In this document: positions 52,171-63,689 of the stretch, piece after piece
How the letters are laid out: each line of letters starts with the position of its first letter
How positions within the stretch are numbered: the first letter of the stretch is position 1
NCBI GenBank assembly: GCA_949825045.1
Contig: OX463810.1
Coordinates: 32,932,201 to 32,996,200 of the forward strand
Length of the DNA: 64,000 bases
Direction of reading: 5' to 3'
Source: Argyresthia goedartella
Lineage: Eukaryota > Arthropoda > Insecta > Lepidoptera > Argyresthiidae
Notes under the pieces: model-generated
What the model saw: only the letters and a program-made list of their open reading frames with translations
Database searches by the model: none
Told to the model about the DNA's origin: nothing
Made by a program: the position numbers and the translations under genes

Positions 52171-52685
52171 TATATATATATAGGAACAACACAAATATAA
52201 AATCAAACTATAAATACTTAATCCTTCTTTAAGACCTGTCTTTCAGTCAAGCTGCATAGTACGAGCAATTGAAATAAATATCAATTTATTTTTCTAAGTT
52301 TTCTAATTTAAATGTGTTCCTTTTCACATTTGGAATGGAAATACCACTGGATAATATCTTGTGTTTTATTGTTCTTGATCACATCATAGATATTAACGCA
52401 CTAAGCATCATACTAAAACATCTACTACACTCAGATCACACTACAACCTTTCTAGAGTCTTATGCTGGCCGACAGTCCAGCCAACACTCTGCTGTTGCTA
52501 TTCGTTTCCCGCCTTCCGTTAATTCAGTGTACAATTCTATTCTGACAGCAGACACCGGAAGAAGACAATATTTACACATTTTAAATAAATCCCCGGAACA
52601 GTAAACGAAATCCTAACAGGAAGTGACCACATGATTCATAATTCTTAACAAAATAGTTACGTATCGTTTATTAAAAAGCTAATAC
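52171..52685. other. Non-coding or unidentified stretch
   Basis: A 96-codon frame (52314-52604) is open on the + strand but shows no recognisable motif, so I do not call it a gene. Confidence 0.3.
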
Positions 52686-52689
52686 ATTT

Positions 52690-52872
52690 AATATCCAAGC
52701 ACTGTGGGAGAAGAAGGGCGTAGAAACTCCCACAGATTGATTTTTAGATCTCTTTTAAAAATAGGTTGTGCTTAACTAATACAAATATGAAAAATTTAAT
52801 TGTTATGATTAATAAGCAGGAATAAATAATTACAAAATTATTAACAGCAAGGTCTGTGTTGAGCCAGATTAG
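52690..52872 (-). mobile_element. LINE 3'-UTR fragment
   Basis: AGAAGAAGGGCGTAGAAACT, GATTTTTAGATCTCTTTTAA and GATTAATAAGCAGGAATAAA match the LINE at 18600. The last landmark gives the empty site for MITE-A copy 1. Confidence 0.8.
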
Positions 52873-53372
52873 TTATGTATGAGGCATCATCAACTAAGCA
52901 AGTGAGTGAGTGATATTTGCCCTCGCTAAAGGCGGATGGGGGGTGAACTTTGTATGGACATTAAAAAAAAACTACTTGACGTATGAAGCTATAATTTGGC
53001 AGGCAGGTAGTTCATAGATGTGAGACCTCAGTTCTGTATAGTTTTTATCCAAATTTATATGGGGGTTAAAGTTTGTATGGTCTGGCCATTTTGTGGCTAG
53101 AGTAGGGAAGCCCCGGGCACCTGCTATTTAAATGATAATTAATAGGGATTGGGGAGTGATAGCACCTATCCATCGTGACCAACCTTCCGCATAGAACGTT
53201 GTGGAATATCGAGCCAAGGAGGCGGTACGACATAATTTTTGGAGCCTCTAAACTTATTCAATAAGGTTTACCTAATTAAAAGATAAATAATATAAACATT
53301 AAGATATTGGCACATACATTGCTTCTGGCCCTACACTAGGATACTTTGTGTCGTGGGAACCAGAAAAACCGG

Positions 53373-53797
53373 CCAAGTGCGACTCGCGCACGAAGGGTTC
53401 CGTTTATTAAAACGGCAAAAAAAACAAGTTTGGGAGCTTAAATATTAGTTTTATTTTAATTTATTTATTTATTTTTAAATTGAATATATAAGTAAATATT
53501 CTGTGAATATTTCAAGCGTCTATCTGTTGCCGTTATAATATCGAGCAAATAACGTATAAATAATAAATAAATAAATAAATATAATAAATAAAATTGTATT
53601 GAAGCCTCCTTAAATATTTATTTTATTCTGTTTTTAGTATGTGTTGTTATAGCGGCAACGGAAACACATCATCTGTGAAAATTTCAACTGTGTGACTATC
53701 ACGGTTCATGAGATACAGCCTGGTGACAGACGGACGGACAGCGGAGGCTTAGTAATAGGCTCCCGTCTGGCACCCTTCGGGTACGGAACCCTAAAAA
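53373..53797. mobile_element. Arthropod-type MITE with GGTTCCG/CGGAACC ends
   Basis: AACCGGCCAAGTGCGACTCG, CGAAGGGTTCCG at left, and ACGGTTCATGAGATACAGCC, GACGGACGGACAGCGGAG and CGGGTACGGAACCCTAAAAA at right, match a repeat seen widely in arthropod genomes. Two ATTTATTTATT/AATAAATAAATA runs fill the middle. Confidence 0.65.
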
Positions 53798-53818
53798 GCG
53801 TCTTCACACACATATATA

Positions 53819-54436
53819 AGAATCTTGGGATTCGGTTTATCTTCGGGTTGCGCAAATTCGACCATGTTTCTCAATATCGCAAAAAGTTGGGGTGGCTTCC
53901 AATTCGTCGTCGCCGAGACACTCATATTCTCTCTTATCTTTTCAATATATTGAAAAACCCGCGCTACCCCAGCTACCTTCGAGAACGCTTTGAGTATCTC
54001 TTTTCAGGAGATCGGCACCGGAGATCTCACACGGTCTCACTCTTAGCCACTCCAAGGCATAACACCTCGGCATATGAGCACTCATTCAGGCTGCAGGCGG
54101 TCCGACTGTGGAACGCACTACCTTGCACTATAAGAGACATTCCCACTATTGTCTCTTTCAAAAACCGGGTAAAAGAGCACTTCCTCTCTCTTTCGTGAGA
54201 GTTATAGTATGTAGGTATATCATTATAATATATAAACTATATTTGCAGGTATATGTATGTATTGTATTTTAGATATTGTACACTGCCTACCCTTTCATGA
54301 TACATTTCCCTTTCATGCCTTGGTTTGCTGGAAGAAATCTCTTTTTAGAGATAAGCTCGCCTTTGTACATATGATTTCTCCTAATGTTACCTTTTAAATT
54401 GAATATGTGTGTGCAATAAAGAATTATGAATTATGA
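53819..54436 (+). mobile_element. LINE 3' end with intact C-terminal frame and ATTATGA tail
   Basis: The frame ending at 54198 reads RFIFGLRKFDHVSQYRKKLG, WLPIRRRR, YLRERFEYLFSGDRHRRSH and RLWNALPCTIRDIPT. This is the ORF2 C-terminus of the family also seen at 22500 and 23643. The 3' UTR ends TGTGCAATAAAGAATTATGA plus ATTATGAAT. The fragment lies precisely within the SINE-A copy. Confidence 0.82.
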
Positions 54437-54944
54437 ATATAAACATCCAAGACCCGGTGTTTTTTTTTCTTTATCACCAACCGGGGATTGAATCCGGGAC
54501 CTCCCGCAGAGCCACTCGCCTCAGCGCCACAGAGATCGTCAAATATAACTAACTAGAGACCATTGACAGCCCTACCAATTTAAAGTTCGTTCTAACAACT
54601 TTGTATTTCCCACACTCTGCACTTTAATTCCTCGCGTTAAAGCACGACTTACACATTAAGAAGAATTATAAATATTCATCATTAACAAGGTCTACTTAGC
54701 TATTAGCATACGATGCGAGCATCACGTATCTTACTTAGCAAAGGTTTCAGTTGATGTTTGTAAGTCATTTAATTAAAGGCTTTTTGTATGGCTCTCGTCT
54801 GTCGACTGAAGAAATTTTTCCTGCATTTATGACGTAGGTGTATTTACTGTGTATTTAAATAGACTGGCAGGAAGCTCAGCTTTAGGCGATCGAAAGGAAG
54901 GTGATTTTTTTGAGAATTTGGCTATGGACTGCAACTTCTATATA

Positions 54945-55250
54945 GTAGGACCTTAACCTCGTGGCGCGGCGGCGGCGCGTAACCTCTGCCTACCATGCGA
55001 GACGTCCCGGGTTCGAAGCCCAGGTCTTGGATGTTTAGGGCCTTACCACAAAAAAATAAACGAGTGTTCAACACTTGTTCAAAAACGAAAACTTACGGGA
55101 TTTGTCGATTGTTTTGAGGTTAAACGCTGTTTAATATTTTTTGTGGTAACACGTTTATACGTGCGACGTCACTGTTCTGGTTCCCACGACACAGGGTATC
55201 CTAGCAGTGTGGGGCCAGAAGCAATGTACCTGTATGTAAATGTTTCAAAT
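54945..55250 (+). repeat. SINE-A copy interrupted by MITE-D
   Basis: The head has GTAACCTCTGCCTACCATGC and CGTCCCGGGTTCGAAGCCC. The tail resumes after the MITE with GACGTCACTGTTCTGGTTCC and ends near GCAATGTACCTGTATG. Confidence 0.8.
55038..55153 (+). mobile_element. MITE-D copy 2
   Basis: It begins GGGCCTTACCACAAAAAAAT and ends ATTTTTTGTGGTAACACG, with GTTTTGAGGTTAAACGCTGT inside. The ends are inverted repeats. Confidence 0.85.
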
Positions 55251-55259
55251 GTTTCTAAT

Positions 55260-55970
55260 GTTTCTGTTTCTGTTTGGCCATAAGGACTCTCACAGGCTCT
55301 GTAATACATTAGAGTGCAGGCTGCAGCCCATAGAATTTTGTTCGATATTTTATTTTTTTGAGTCAATTTAAAAGAAGATTTCAATGATATTTGGGGGATG
55401 TAAAAAATTAACTAAAACCAGTATGTCCATCCTCAAACAAGGTTTGGGTGATAGGCTCGCTCGCCTCGCTCGGCCAATGATGGCTCATGGTCCGGTGGGA
55501 ATTCCACTGCCAAATTACGATACTTACACATTTCATATAGATTTACCTTGCCATATTTTGTTAATTGATGACGTAAATAAAAAAACCCGACTGCGGTACA
55601 CTAAAAGCACAAAACAAGCAGATAAGAGTTAACGTAATTATTGAGATTATATAAATTATAGTTATATTAGTACAGAGTTAAATTTAAATATATTTAAATG
55701 CAAGCGGAACTCACTGTGTTGGATTTAATTGGTCCCGGCTGCATTTCAATTTATTTTTATTTAACACTTTACTATAATAATTTTTTCGAATCTCAATAAT
55801 TACGTTAAATCTTATATGCATGTTTTATCTTGCAGGCTTATTTGTTTTTATGTATTCGTCACCCAGACAAAACTTTAATAATAATTTGTGAATACATAAG
55901 TACATAATGCATTTATAATTTGACACGACGCGGCCCACCTGCACATAATTGCAAAAATATACTAAAGTTG
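55260..55970. other. Non-coding stretch, nothing assigned
   Basis: An 82-codon frame at 55384-55632 has no motif I recognise. The part reading AAAAAACCCGACTGCGGTAC resembles dispersed repeat sequence. Confidence 0.35.
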
Positions 55971-55974
55971 TTAA

Positions 55975-56514
55975 GGCGATACCTCGTCAGTGCAAAAGTC
56001 CGTTTCTCCAGGCGGAAAGACCCGCAGTGTGAGAGGGACGGAATCGGGAAAAAATTTCATAACGTAGCGCTAAACCACGGAAAACTTGTTTATAAATAAA
56101 CTACGCTATTTTGTTAAAAAGTATTTTAAGGAGGGTTTACGAATACATACCGTGTGACCACAAAAAATATTAAACAGCGTTTAACCTCAAAACAAACGTC
56201 AAATCTCATAATTTTTTTCTTTAAACCAGTGTTTAACAGTAGTTTATTTTTTTTGTGGTAAGGCCCATAATATCTACATTTTGAATGCAGTTCCGCAATG
56301 AAATTAGTTAGTTTCAGAATTAAAAGAAAAAAAAAACAATTAAGAGGTATTTTCGTAATTAAATTCTATCGAGAAAATATCTTCCAATCGCGCTTTCCTT
56401 TAGTGAGAATCTTAATCAAATACTCAATAAACGTTAACCCAAAAATCAAATCTGTAGATGACTTCATGGTAGAGTAAATGGATTCGAAAAAAACCCCATT
56501 TTTTTCGTATCACC
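55975..56514. mobile_element. Repeat F copy 2, carrying MITE-D
   Basis: TTAA at 55971-55974 and the mutated TCAA at 56515-56518 flank ends GGCGATACC and (inverted) GGTGATAC. The body matches 29572-29991 throughout, apart from the insertion at 56150-56266. Confidence 0.8.
56150..56266 (-). mobile_element. MITE-D copy 3, with an empty site in Repeat F copy 1
   Basis: It reads CGTGTGACCACAAAAAATAT to TTTTTTGTGGTAAGGCCC, the reverse of copy 2. Repeat F copy 1 reads GAATACATAATATCTAC here. Insertion duplicated ATA or CATA, which cannot be resolved because the flanks overlap with the element end. Confidence 0.85.
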
Positions 56515-56519
56515 TCAAG

Positions 56520-56880
56520 AATACAAGCTCATTGAATTCATTATCTCTATTTGTTCTGTACCAAGAGTGATGTTTTCATAGCTCCTGTTGACTTCGTACG
56601 AGTATTTAACACCTGCAAGGTTATACGGATCTTTGGGATTAGGGCCTAGTTAATTAATTAGCCGATTGAAATGAATGAAGTCTACTCTGGCTTGCATTTG
56701 TTTTGTTACTTTAAACAACCATTTGCGAATGTCGGGAACATTGAGATACGTATCCCTATACTAAAACACCTACTCCCAACTTCAACTTGCCGTTTACAAT
56801 GATATAAGTAATAATAACATTTTTTGTTTTAGCCCATTAAAGGTGCCTAGATTATTCTAACAAATAAATAAATTGAAGTT
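56520..56880. other. Non-coding stretch, nothing assigned
   Basis: No gene or shared repeat is seen. Confidence 0.35.
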
Positions 56881-56884
56881 AAGA

Positions 56885-57205
56885 AAGTGTCCGTGGCTTA
56901 GCGGTACTGGCACATCGGAAACGATGGTGCGGGTAGCAACATCTGATCGAGACGGGCACGGGTTGGGTCTCCGTTTCCATGTGGTATTGTGGTGTCTCGA
57001 ATGACTGTCTCTATTCGGTGGCAGTAATCGTGAAGGTCATTTAGAGGCCTAATAGGGCAGCTTGATAACTTCTGACAGTCGGGCTGGCCCTAGCCCAACA
57101 CCCCTTCAGTAACCCGCACTGAGCCATCGTGGTGGAGTATGGCTCAATCTTACTCGTATCCGAGTAAAGGGCCGTGTCCCTCGACGGGGACATTATTGGG
57201 CTACA
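56885..57205 (+). repeat. SINE-B copy 3 with tRNA-like head
   Basis: The head reads GTGTCCGTGGCTTAGCGGTA, a tRNA-like A-box region. The body has TAATAGGGCAGCTTGATAAC, GAGCCATCGTGGTGGAGTAT and GACATTATTGGGCTACATTT. Confidence 0.7.
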
Positions 57206-57209
57206 TTTA

Positions 57210-59935
57210 TTTATTTATTTTTAAAATCAGGATATTTAAAAAAATAGTGAAATAGGTAATCAATAAGTGGGTAAATATAGTTAAAAAAAACTTTGCTCTC
57301 GGTGAACGGAGGCCCAGTGTTGCTGGATGTTATTCCTATTGATGTTGTTAACTATTATACCTTTTTTTGTTGTTGGAGGGGAAAAAATTGAATTACCCAT
57401 GCCCAGGAGTCAGACCTCCCTGCTATGTCCGGGACCCCACATATTGAGCGGGCATCAGCTCGTGTGGTATACGGACTAAAAACCCCTTTTTTACAGTTAT
57501 CTGTCTAAGATTTTATTGTGAGCCATGGCCTCGGTATATGCTGAAAGCTCTCTACCTGCAATTTGCCCTTTTGGGCGATATATATTTGTATTTGATATAT
57601 AGGGTTAACTGTTATACCTATGATACGATTGTCGGGCCGTCTAAGGCGTTCCCAAAATACTGGAATCTTGCAACTCAGCAGCAATCTGGAACCTTGGCAT
57701 TAGCAAACATGCCCGACGCACAACAGTGTATCGGTAGTCTCGTAAGACTGCGTAGGACAATATTATATTGTAATCTGAGAGTGTTATGAGACCGTCTGGT
57801 GTACCTGGTCCTGATAGATGTAGATAAACTGAAAATAGACCTTGAACAGCGTGATTTTGACTTCTTCAGAGCTCTTGCCAAATCTTCGCGCGAGCATGTT
57901 ACATCGCATAGCCAGGGCTCCCGCTCGAGGTCCAGTCATCACTAACATTCTCCGTGAAGATGTGCCCCTAGTACCTGAACAGCTACACAACCCTGACTGG
58001 TACATCATATAGATATCCTGGGGGCACCGCCTCCGGACCCCTTCCTGCCCGAAACACCATAACCTCTGTCTTTTTAATGTTATATTTTGGTCATTTTGAC
58101 ATACTGATTGAGGGGCTGAGAAGCACCATATCATCAGAATAGCATAAATATCATCAATCACATTAAATCAGTTTAGTACCGTTTCATTCAGCCTTCCTGT
58201 TACTCCACAGTGCATCGCCATTAGCTAACAAGAGCGCCATGCTGAGTTGACGCAACATATTATGATGTAATTACGCAAATTCATAACAATCTCCCGCAAT
58301 GTCGCTACTTGTACAAAGGTTGAATTGAAAGAACGTAATCCAACGTAATACAAACTCGCATGACATCCTGCCACACTTTGATAACTATGTCGGTCTGATA
58401 ACATCACAAGTACTACTGCGCCCTTTGTTTCAAAATGCATTGTTTTAATGCTACGGTGGTCTTGTAAGTTACCTCTGCTTTCTTGTCTTCTTACTTAATT
58501 TCTCAAGTGGAGTGACGAAAGCCCCCTTTTGTGCTTTGCTTTTCATCTCAGTCATTTGAGGTCAAACTCATTTACCGCGCTATCTATCTGGTCTAGTTGG
58601 ATCACAGGTCATAATTATGGTTAAATATCTAGTTGCTTTGATCACCTAAGAAGGTACACAAGTTGAGATTTAAAGGTAGGTATATCTCTGGAACTCTGTT
58701 AACCAACTGCCATAAAACAAAGATAAACTAAAATAACATAATCGCGGACATGGTAAAAAGTATGCTAGAAAAACGGAAACGACTAGACGCAGAAAAAAGA
58801 AGTCAAGATAAGAATTACACAAATAAGCAAAGAAATCAACAGAGAGATATCCAGCATTGCTAAGGCTCATAGATGGGAAACCTTCGAGACATACATAAAC
58901 TATACAAACGGCATACAAGGAAATTGGAACATCATCAAAATGGACAAACAATATAACAAACAATATACATATATCACATCGACCAGAAATACTAGAAGAA
59001 GCCACTAAATTCAACGAAAATCTTCACTCTACACAAGGAACAAACTACGAAAAATTTACGAAACAATAAACGCTGCAATCGACTTTGCAATTAAATGACA
59101 AAAAGGATAATGATCACAGCTTCATCACTCTATGAAGATATACGGAAGATGGGTTGCTCTCTCTATTTTTTAGTCATTATAGTATCGTGTGACCGAGTTC
59201 TGATGACAGATGGCCAGTTTTCCAGGATTCTAGGTCAGTAGACTGTCATTGTCTGATGCGGAGTATATACAATTGTGATTTGGAGCATTTATAAGCGATA
59301 TTGTATGGTCCATTGAGGCGATTTGACATGTCCCAGTCTTGTTTTATTTTCCAAACAAAATATGGAATTTGTTTATTCAACAATGCAAAGGTCATGGCAT
59401 CGCACACCGACGCATCGATGTGATGTACATATACGAGTTTTACGAGTTACCGTTTGATTTGCGTTGCAAAAGGCTGAAAGGTGTAAGGCGCGGATTGCAT
59501 AAATATACACCTACCTTCAGCGAGGGGGTACATTACAACTTTTAACTAATCCATAAAATTGCTACTGCAGTTGCTACCATAGACTTCATCGACGCTGAAT
59601 TGCTATAGTAGCTTGCATTAGCGATGATGCACTCACGCGCAAGTCATTAGGAGCACTGATGATCCGCCGCGTGCCGAAATGGTGTGTTCTTGGCCTGCGG
59701 GGATGGCGGCTTTGACCTAGTTCCTTTCACGGTTTTCCAGCAATTCTGATGCGCCATTTAGCAAACGCAGATGTCGTCAAAGTAAGCTTAGAATCGTTAA
59801 ATAAATGCGCGAAGTTATAGTAAGGTTAGTAGGTAAATGATGATCGTTGTTGATATGGGAATGATAAACGAGATTAAATTAAATTAAAAGCTCACGGACA
59901 TCTAGTCTCATATTGCAAAATGGATATTATAATAC
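57210..59935. other. Long stretch without a recognised gene
   Basis: At 58740-59090 a degraded frame resembles lysine- and asparagine-rich linker sequence of LINE proteins, but I cannot identify it. The rest shows no exon, RNA gene or repeat shared with the window. Confidence 0.3.
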
Positions 59936-59939
59936 CTTA

Positions 59940-60168
59940 TAATAATAACTTTGACACTATTTACACACATTGATCTAGCGCCAAACTAGGATTCCCTGTA
60001 TCTTGGGTCCTGGACAACGATACACATACATACTTATATAGATAAATATTATTCTTAGATAAATAAACAACCATGACTAGGGTACAAACATCCGTAGGGG
60101 ACTCGAACCCGGGACCCTTGGCTTCGTAGGCAGGGGTCACTGCCGATTCGGTCCTTCGGGTCGGCATT
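59940..60168 (-). repeat. SINE-C copy 4
   Basis: The body GCCAAACTAGGATTCCCTGT is followed by the reversed tRNA-like head; the minus-strand B box is GGTTCGAGTCC. A short internal deletion has removed the part reading ATCAAACAAATATTTGCC. Confidence 0.75.
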
Positions 60169-60541
60169 ATGTATTGATAGTACCAAAACTAGCTAACTAT
60201 GTAATGTATGTAGCTACACATCACTTACTCGATGTTACTCGTACATGATGTAGGTACTGAGTGAGGTATGTAAAGTAACTCCTCAAATATAAATCAATTT
60301 ACGTAATAGTTGTTGCAGTTACAATTGCAAGTTAATCGATGAAGTTCCGAATTAAGTATGCGTCTTTTCTCTGACCAAACTTGTGTGGTAAAATATGCTA
60401 GAGAGGAAACAATAGAGTGATGTAACAAATCGGAACATTTGCCGAATAAGTTTCTATTAGATGTACCCTTGGTACATATGTACATACATCTGACCTTTTT
60501 TTCTCTAAATATGAGGGAAGAAAGGGCGACATTTTATTTAA

Positions 60542-63052
60542 CCCTCAATCCCTACCCATCCTAAAACAAACGTTATCCCTACCCATGGGTTTCTGGGACC
60601 CCATTTACTTTAAATGATTTTAAAAAATACAATTGATGTTTATTGTAATGTTTTTATTTATTCTTATTAAGAAACTTTAGAAGGAAACAAAACCAGGTTC
60701 AAACACTTTTGGAAACACATGTTTGGCAAATAGCCTGGGAGTGTTCGCCGCACAGTGGAATTCTACACATGCAACATGTTACCTTAGTTTTACGGTCTTT
60801 GCGACTAGGACACACAGCACACCTTTTCTTGGTAGCAAGAACAGGAACTTCTTGCAATAATGGTACCTCTTTCTGCAAGATATCGCTCAGCAGTACACGG
60901 AGTTTGATAGACAAAGTTTTATAGGTAAAACGTTCCTCCATTTGCGGCTTTATTAGCGCCATGGCAAGATTCTTCAAGAAATGTCGCCGTTTTTGAACTC
61001 TGTTTGTAGTCATCTTGAGCAGGACATAAGAATTTACACCCACTATATTGAGAAGGCCATAAAAAATAGCCATCGGCCATCTCTGGGTCTTCCTAGAAAC
61101 ACTGTATCTATGACACAGTTGGTCCATCAGGTCGACGCCGCATTTGCTTTTATTATAGTATTTGACCATTTCGGATATCCTGTTTACAGCATCTTCATCT
61201 GATGTTGTATGCATCGTTGACAACAGCATTACCACTTTTTTCTGTTTTGACTTTGGTGGGCAGTAAGACAAGAGAGTGAGTTCTTTAGAAAAGTCGAATT
61301 GTGCAGTGTTTTTATCGCGGTTTCGCAGCTCAAGAAAAAGAGGTGGTATTTCTTTCTTATTTTTTCGTAGCGTTCCTACGATAGTGACTTGTTTTTGCAA
61401 TAATTGGTTTGCCACTGGTATAGATGTGAACCAATTGTCACATGTCAGGTTGCGGTTGGATCCATGAATTGTTTCAGTCAACGTCATGGTGAGAAACTCT
61501 GCACATGGAACATTTCTTGGAGTGGAGTCCTTGCCCAAATATACAAAAGCATTGATCATGTAAGCAGTTTTAGAGTCACATAACATTACCATCTTTATTC
61601 CATATTTGTCAGGCTTACTGGGTATGTACATTTTGAAGACGCATCTTCCTCTGAACCCCAATAACATTTCGTCTAACGTACAGCAATCAGACGGGCTGTA
61701 TAATTCACTCGAGACCTTGACTATGTCATCAAAAACCTGCCTTATTGGTGCCAGTCTATCATTCTCACGACGCTCTACTCTGGTGGCACGATTGTCGAAC
61801 CTCAAACAGTTTGTCAGGAATTCAAATCGGGCTTCCGACATTGTAGCACGAAAATAGCCTACGCCCGCGTTTTTGTTGAAGAGTTCTTTGGTGGTCACAT
61901 GATTCATGTTGAGAACTCCACTAAGATAATAAAGATAAAGCCCGAACAAAGCTTTGATTTCCGTTATGTTAGTGTCTTTAGCAAACGAAGGCCGAACAGT
62001 GGAATTCGGCGGGCCGTCATTTTCTTCTTCAATGTTATGGGCTGGACTATCGCGCTTATATTTTTCCCTCTGTTGAGCAATTTCTTCGTTGGTGTTGCTG
62101 ACTATTTCTTCTAATATATTTTCTGAAAAAAAAAGATTCCATGCTTCTGCTTCCGTAGTTATTTGACGAGCTGCGCCTAGAGGACCCGCTGGACCACTCA
62201 AAATATTTCTTTGTGGAACTCTTGTTCTTGCAGGTTTTGTCCCACTCCATTTATACCCGTTCCGACCTAACAAACGGTTTGGAACACTTAATACACGAAC
62301 AAAATTTCCTGAACGGTAATTGCTCAGAGGTACCTCGTCTTCTGAATCAAAATCATCGCTGTCATCAACGTTAGCCTCTATAGAAGTTTCTGCTCTAGCT
62401 TCTGGAAGAGGTAGCATGTCGATGTCAGCCTCTGAAGGAGATACTGCTCTAGCCTCCAGCGATGGTACTGTGTCAGCCTCTGGTGATTCTGCACGATAGT
62501 CCTCGATGATTCCGTCTTCCTCGTCCTCACTACCAAGATCACGGATGGTAGGTATATTTTCATCATCGGAATCTTCTTCATGCAACCAGCGAGATATTTT
62601 CTCATCCATAGTTAAAAAAAATGTCTTTGCTGTTCTAAAACAATAAAAAGTACACGTTGTATATAATATATCCACTGCAATAAGAGAATACTTATGCTCA
62701 ATGCAATATTCAAACCAATAAAACATAACCTCCAACACATTATAAATTATAGACGTTAAATTAAACTAACCTGTGAAAATGTTGTTCAAAAAGTAGTTGC
62801 ACACAATGAAATAACAAAAAAAACTTTGTATGATAGATATTACTGTTTTACTACCCTGGGGTCTGACAAACCCGGAAACAGCTATAACTACGTGTGCACA
62901 ACAGATTCGCTCACGCGCGACTGACGACAAGATGGCCGCCGGTGTCATTTGAACATAGCTAGAACCGTAAGGATGTTCGTTTCATAGTCAAAACAAAAAT
63001 TGCAAATAATTAAATCACTGGGGTTTGATAGACCCAGGGTAGGGTTTAAGGG
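60542..63052 (-). mobile_element. piggyBac element, complete
   Basis: TTAA lies at 60538-60541 and 63053-63056. The left end is CCCTCAATCCCTACCC and the right end, inverted, is CCCTTAAACCCTACCC. Subterminal inverted motifs follow: GGGTTTCTGGGACCCCA at about 60588 and the inverse of TGGGGTCTGACAAACCC at about 62857. Length is 2511 bp with an uninterrupted transposase. Confidence 0.95.
60699..62609 (-). CDS. piggyBac transposase, 636 aa, uninterrupted
   Basis: The enzyme excises and inserts the element at TTAA without leaving a footprint. The start is the ATG at 62609 (MDEKISRWLHEED), because the acidic start with SDDE is typical of the family and the upstream 43 codons are not. Residues 13-95 are acidic, with three imperfect repeats around EARAxSPxEAD. 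Catalytic residues are D313 (LDEMLLGFRGRC), D391 (CDNWFTS), and D493 and D496 (GVDLMDQL). PSKPDKYGIK and KTQRWPMAIFY are further family landmarks. The C-terminal Cys-rich finger uses C597, C600, C612, C615, C620, H623, C628 and C631. No stop or frameshift is seen. A domesticated gene is less likely because matching TIRs and TTAA flank it. Confidence 0.95.
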   Translation of the reverse strand: MDEKISRWLHEEDSDDENIPTIRDLGSEDEEDGIIEDYRAESPEADTVPSLEARAVSPSEADIDMLPLPEARAETSIEANVDDSDDFDSEDEVPLSNYRSGNFVRVLSVPNRLLGRNGYKWSGTKPARTRVPQRNILSGPAGPLGAARQITTEAEAWNLFFSENILEEIVSNTNEEIAQQREKYKRDSPAHNIEEENDGPPNSTVRPSFAKDTNITEIKALFGLYLYYLSGVLNMNHVTTKELFNKNAGVGYFRATMSEARFEFLTNCLRFDNRATRVERRENDRLAPIRQVFDDIVKVSSELYSPSDCCTLDEMLLGFRGRCVFKMYIPSKPDKYGIKMVMLCDSKTAYMINAFVYLGKDSTPRNVPCAEFLTMTLTETIHGSNRNLTCDNWFTSIPVANQLLQKQVTIVGTLRKNKKEIPPLFLELRNRDKNTAQFDFSKELTLLSYCPPKSKQKKVVMLLSTMHTTSDEDAVNRISEMVKYYNKSKCGVDLMDQLCHRYSVSRKTQRWPMAIFYGLLNIVGVNSYVLLKMTTNRVQKRRHFLKNLAMALIKPQMEERFTYKTLSIKLRVLLSDILQKEVPLLQEVPVLATKKRCAVCPSRKDRKTKVTCCMCRIPLCGEHSQAICQTCVSKSV

Positions 63053-63056
63053 TTAA

Positions 63057-63685
63057 TGACAGTTTTTTTAGAGACAGCTTTTATTTAACTTCACTTGTAT
63101 ATACGTATGTATGTATCCTGGAATCTTGCAATCAATATTTCACCCACTTCCACTGAAGCTATCGAGCTGAAATTTGGCGAACATATTTGGTTCCGATGAC
63201 AATGCATTGATTAAACTTAAAATAAATAATAAAAATTAAAACATTAATTGCCGCCATTTTTAATCCAATTTGGCGGACGTTACAAAATGACGATTTATAA
63301 TTTTACAGCCAACCCCTGATGATATGGGTATCCAATGAAAAGACTTGCTGAGGAGAATACGAAAATTATTACAGCAACAATTTGTGGCTGAAACGACTTT
63401 GCTTAAATTTTGACATTTGTTTCAGAGTTCTCCAACGAAATGAAATCAACTTAAATGCAATGAATGAAATCAAATCAGATGAAATGAAATTAAATGAAAT
63501 GCACAGACTTAGAAACATTTCCAATCATAACTAAAAAAAATGGTAAAAAAAACTTTTTAAAAACAAGCTTTTGTTAAACGCTCTAAAAAGAAGAAAATAA
63601 ACTTTAAATTGAATCAAACCTATCAATTAATTACATCAGACAATTTATTATGACATAAAAGCTTGCTGCGAGATTTACATCTTCT
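63057..63685. other. Non-coding stretch with ATGAAAT-type simple sequence
   Basis: GAAATGAAATTAAATGAAAT and similar repeats run at 63435-63505. No gene is seen. Confidence 0.4.
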
Positions 63686-63689
63686 GTCA

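Larger units (their letters stand above)
53290..54545 (-). repeat. SINE-A copy split by two independent insertions
   Basis: The reversed tail (GCTTCTGGCCCTACACTAGG, GTGGGAACCAGAAA) ends at about 53372. A short SINE piece (GCGTCTTCACACACATATAT) remains at 53798-53818. The reversed head (CATCCAAGACCCGGTG, then the minus-strand B box within GGATTCAATCCCCGG) resumes at 54437. The uninterrupted copy at 36375-36595 shows the original order. Confidence 0.8.

Noticed and set aside
52314..52604. 96-codon frame as a gene
   Set aside because: No motif, no splice signals, and it lies between LINE fragments; left unassigned.
58740..59090. A LINE linker region
   Set aside because: The Lys/Asn-rich frame has several stops and no diagnostic motif, so it is mentioned only as unassigned DNA.
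62610..62738. 43-residue N-terminal extension on the piggyBac transposase
   Set aside because: It is hydrophobic, unlike the acidic start of the family, and reads as 5' UTR.
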